DNA of 64,000 nucleotides from Lotus japonicus. Lineage: Eukaryota; Streptophyta; Magnoliopsida; Fabales; Fabaceae. The notes beneath the pieces are model-generated. The model made no database searches. It saw only the letters and a list, made by a program, of their open reading frames with translations, and had not been told where the DNA came from. The DNA is taken from contig NC_080043.1 of the NCBI RefSeq assembly GCF_012489685.1, positions 16,982,223 through 17,046,222 on the forward strand, written 5' to 3'. The translations under genes and the position numbers were made by a program. Shown in pieces: positions 60,900 to 64,000 of this stretch (positions within the stretch are counted from its first letter, which is position 1; every line of letters starts with the position of its first letter).

Positions 60900-61850
60900 G
60901 GAAGATTACCAAACAGCCACACGTTTCTAGAACACGAAACCTCTTAGGAACCTGAGATGCACTTGTGCTCTGCAAAGGGAGCTTTTCTCCATGACGAATC
61001 TCAACTTCTTGCAGAAGCTCATCTCCTTCGGAAGCTTTCCTCTTTAAGAAAGCCTCAAATTATCCATCCTAGGGAGCTATGCTTTTAGTGTCATAGTAGT
61101 ATTTTAGGAAACCAAAAACTTTATCGTGGTGTCATCACCATGATAAGTAGCCTCCCATCAAATTCAGATAGAAAAACAAAGAATCCATTGACTTCCTAAG
61201 ACTTAGAATGTTGAAAAAGACCCTTTAAATACCAATATAGCTGCCATTATTCCTATTAAAATATCAATTTCTCATTTGGCAGTCAACACACATAGGACAC
61301 TCAATTAGCACATCTTAGGTCTGAATAGTTTAACCTTCGATCGGTGTATTCTCAGACTTTGCTCCAATAACCTCCAATAAATAGCACATCCTCTAAGACT
61401 AAAAAAAAGACCACGCAGCCATTATTCCACCCCCTTCATATCTTTTTCGTCAACCTCACTCTTTTTTCACTTCATCTATTTTACACCTTAAACTTATCTT
61501 TCTCATTCATGTCCATCAAACTATCGATCTATGATGCCTACAAACTTAAATTTGAAAAGGGGTGCAATTAATTGTAAGGAAGATTCCCAATTCTAGCTTA
61601 GATGTTCTCATATAATTGGGGACTAATGAGGTGATGTTGTTGCGAGGACTCCAAAACTTGTTACTACATAACAACCAAATGCGGTTTTGAACCAAAAATT
61701 AAAACCTAAACATTCCCTTTGCCAAAGTTTGTTCTCCATACTTCCCAATAAGAGACTAAATACTAGTATATTTGTGTTTATGTAATGTATAATAACTCAT
61801 CAAAATCGGCTCCAAAACAAAATCTCTTCAAAAGGAATACTAGATTATGT
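60900..61850. other. Upstream region of the PHD gene (5' intron?), no clear gene
   Basis: A minus-strand open stretch of about 45 codons at 61,070-60,930 reads KRKASEGDELLQEVEIRHG; I do not recognise it and it lacks a start. A GTTTTTAAAAACTG-type palindromic cluster lies at 60,770-60,890. The rest is AT-rich. Confidence 0.35.
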
Positions 61851-62009
61851 TTAAAACCCCATTAACAAGAAACCGTGATTTTCCAAATTCTTAGAAACAC
61901 ACACACACACAGTGGCCCCATTCCTCTTGGGTGGCCACAAAATTATTTTGCTTCTATCATAATTCATGGGGAAAATACACCCACAAAAGTATCCCCAACC
62001 CTCCAGACA

Positions 62010-64000
62010 AAAATCCCACTTCACTCGCAACCCCAAACCAAAAAAAAAAACAAAAATCTTTCTTACTTGTTACCATTCAATACATTTTGACAACATTGCT
62101 ATAAAAAATAATTATCTTTCAACACAAACACTTAAAATTCAGCATTATCAAAAGCTATAAAAGACACATATCTAACCTAAAATCAAGGAAATAAACAATA
62201 GAAGGAGAAAGGAGCGCAATGAACATACCTGAGTCCAGAAATCCTATATAGTATGCTGCAAAGGGAGGGATAGGAGAAGGAATTAGAATGAAGGAGGATT
62301 GAAATAAGAATGAGAAAGTAAGCTATTGAATAAAGTAAATAGTGGTGATGTAATAAGATTTGACCAACATTAACATTGAGTTTTGTATGCATGTAACGCC
62401 TTTTCAATTCACTCGCAACCCCAAATCACAAAAAAAAAGGCAAAAAACTTTCTTTCTTGTTCATTCACTACATTTTGACAAGATTGCTATAAAAAATAAT
62501 TATCTTTCAACACAAACACTTGAAATTCAGCACTATCAAAAGCTATAAAAGACACAAATCAAACCTAAAATCAAGGAAATAAAAAAATAGAAGGAGAAAG
62601 GAGCACAATGAACATACCTGAGCCCAGAAATCCTATACAGTATGCTGCAAAGGGAGGGATAGGAGAAGGAATTAGAATGAAGGAGGATTGAAATAAGAAT
62701 GAGAAAGTAAGCTATTGAATAAAGTAAATAATGGTGATGTAATAAGATTTGACCAACATTAACATTGAGTTTTGCATGTAACGCCTTTTCAATTCAATCG
62801 CAACCCCAAACCACAAAAAAGAAAGAAAGCAAAAAACTTTCTTATTGTTACCATTCACTACATTTTGATAAGATTGCTATAAAAAATAATTATCTTTCAA
62901 CACAAACACTTAAAATTCAGCACTATCAAAAGCTATAAAATACACAAATCAAACCTAAAATCAAGGAAATAAAAAATAGAAGGAGAAAGGAGCACAATGA
63001 ACATACCTGAGTCCAAAAATCCTATACGGTATGCTGCAAAGGGAGGGATAGGAGAAGGAATTAGAATGAAGGGGGATTGAAATAAGAATGAGAAAGTAAG
63101 CTATTGGATAAAGTAAATAGTGGTGATGTAATAAGATTTGACCGACATTAACATTGAGTTTTGCATGTAACGCCTTTTCAATTCACTCGCAACCCCAAAC
63201 CACAAAAAAGAAAGAAAGCAAAAAACTTTCTTCCTTGTTACCATTCACTACATTTTGACAACATTGCTATAAAAAATAATTATATTTCAACACAAACACT
63301 TGAAATTCAACACTATCAAAAGCTATAAAAGACACAAATCAAACCTAAAATCAAGGAAATAAAAAAATAGAAGGAGAAATGAGCACAATGAACATACCTG
63401 AGTCAAGAAATCCTATACAGTATGCTGCAAAGGGAGGGATAGGAGAAGGAATTAGAATGAAGGAGGATTGAAATAAGAATGAGAAAGTAAGCTATTGAAT
63501 AAAGTAAATAGTGTTGATGTAATAAGATTTGACAAACATTAACATTGAGTTTTTAATGTAACGCCTTTTCAATTCACTCGCAACCCCAAACCACAAAAAA
63601 GAAAGAAAGCAAAAAACTTTCTTATTGTTACCATTCACTACATTTTGACAAGATTGCTATAAAAAATAATTATCTTTCAACACAAACACTTAAAATTCAG
63701 CATTATCAAAAGCTATAAAAGACACAAATCAAACCTAAAATCAAGGAAATAAAAAAAATAGAAGGAGAAAGGAGCACAATGAACATACCTGAGTCAAGAA
63801 ATCCTATACAGCATGCTGCAAAGGGAGGGATAGGAGAAGGAATTAGAATGAAGGAGGATTGAAATAAGAATGAGAAAGTAAGCTATTGAATAAAGTAAAT
63901 AGTGGTGATGTAATAAGATTTGACCAACATTAACATTGAGTTTTGTATGCATGTAACACCTTTTCAATTCACTCGCAACCCCAAATCACAAAAAAAAAGC
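62010..64000 (-). repeat. Five tandem ~390-bp units holding the putative promoter and first exon of the PHD gene
   Basis: The motif GAACATACCTGAG occurs at 62,221, 62,610, 62,999, 63,390 and 63,781 (spacing 389, 389, 391, 391). On the minus strand this is a splice donor CTCAG/GTATGTTC ending a non-coding exon that starts near a Y-rich stretch (CCTCCTTCATTCTAATTCC). The same exon end is found once upstream of each pseudogene copy (about 48,790 and 54,540), which supports its identity as first exon. The array continues to the window edge, so the true copy number is unknown. Confidence 0.88.

Noticed and set aside
62010..64000. CRISPR-like array
   Set aside because: Units are ~390 bp with no short repeat/unique spacer alternation, and the context is plant; it is a tandem duplication.

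Overview
The window is AT-rich, gene-poor plant nuclear DNA. The signs are spliced genes with GT-AG introns, a plant defensin, Ty1/copia and Ty3/gypsy retrotransposons of plant lineages, plant-type LINEs, MITEs and microsatellites. A dicot, probably a legume, is my best guess for the organism; that is an impression, not something the sequence proves. I see no bacterial, organellar, tRNA or rRNA genes.

Layout. 0-4.6 kb: 3' part of a plus-strand spliced gene for a lysozyme/transglycosylase-like protein, with two Ty1/copia remnants at and within its 5' side. 6.0-11.7 kb: minus-strand gene for a 370-aa basic protein with a C-terminal Myb/SANT-like domain; nine coding exons join in frame and one intron is GC-AG. 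13.2-14.9 kb: LINE remnant, MITE, (AAT)n. 14.9-22.4 kb: complete minus-strand Ty3/gypsy Tat-lineage element (element A) with two apparently identical 280-bp LTRs, a 5-bp target duplication and an antisense gene. 22.4-24.6 kb: LINE tail, RNase H fragment, LTR-like debris. 24.7-25.3 kb: intact minus-strand defensin gene. 25.9-28.0 kb: hAT-type MITE, a 304-bp tandem duplication and a LINE 3' end.

29.1-40.0 kb is a three-layer nest. A Ty1/copia element (C) was entered in its integrase region by a chromodomain Ty3/gypsy element (D, Tekay/Del type). The LTR of D was then entered by a 4.1-kb non-autonomous LTR element (B), whose leader and 3' end match element A. The right side of the nest is a deletion junction with a 32-bp direct duplication.

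40.0-45.7 kb is a tandem array of four ~1.28-kb units, each holding a ~1.05-kb imperfect palindrome. 45.8-64 kb carries three copies of a minus-strand segment built around a small PHD-finger gene. Two copies are pseudogenes that also hold fragments of the replication helicase gene MCM6. The third (59.5-60.5 kb) has an intact 144-aa PHD reading frame, and upstream of it the putative promoter/first exon is repeated five times in 390-bp units up to the window edge. A LINE carrying only ORF1 sits in the second copy, and an empty version of its target site lies beside it.

Four genes look alive on sequence grounds: lysozyme-like (5' end outside the window), SANT-domain, defensin and PHD. The PHD gene and the SANT gene both resemble parts of CHR4/PKR-type PHD-CHD3 chromatin remodellers. 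I did not find an ATPase domain between or near them.
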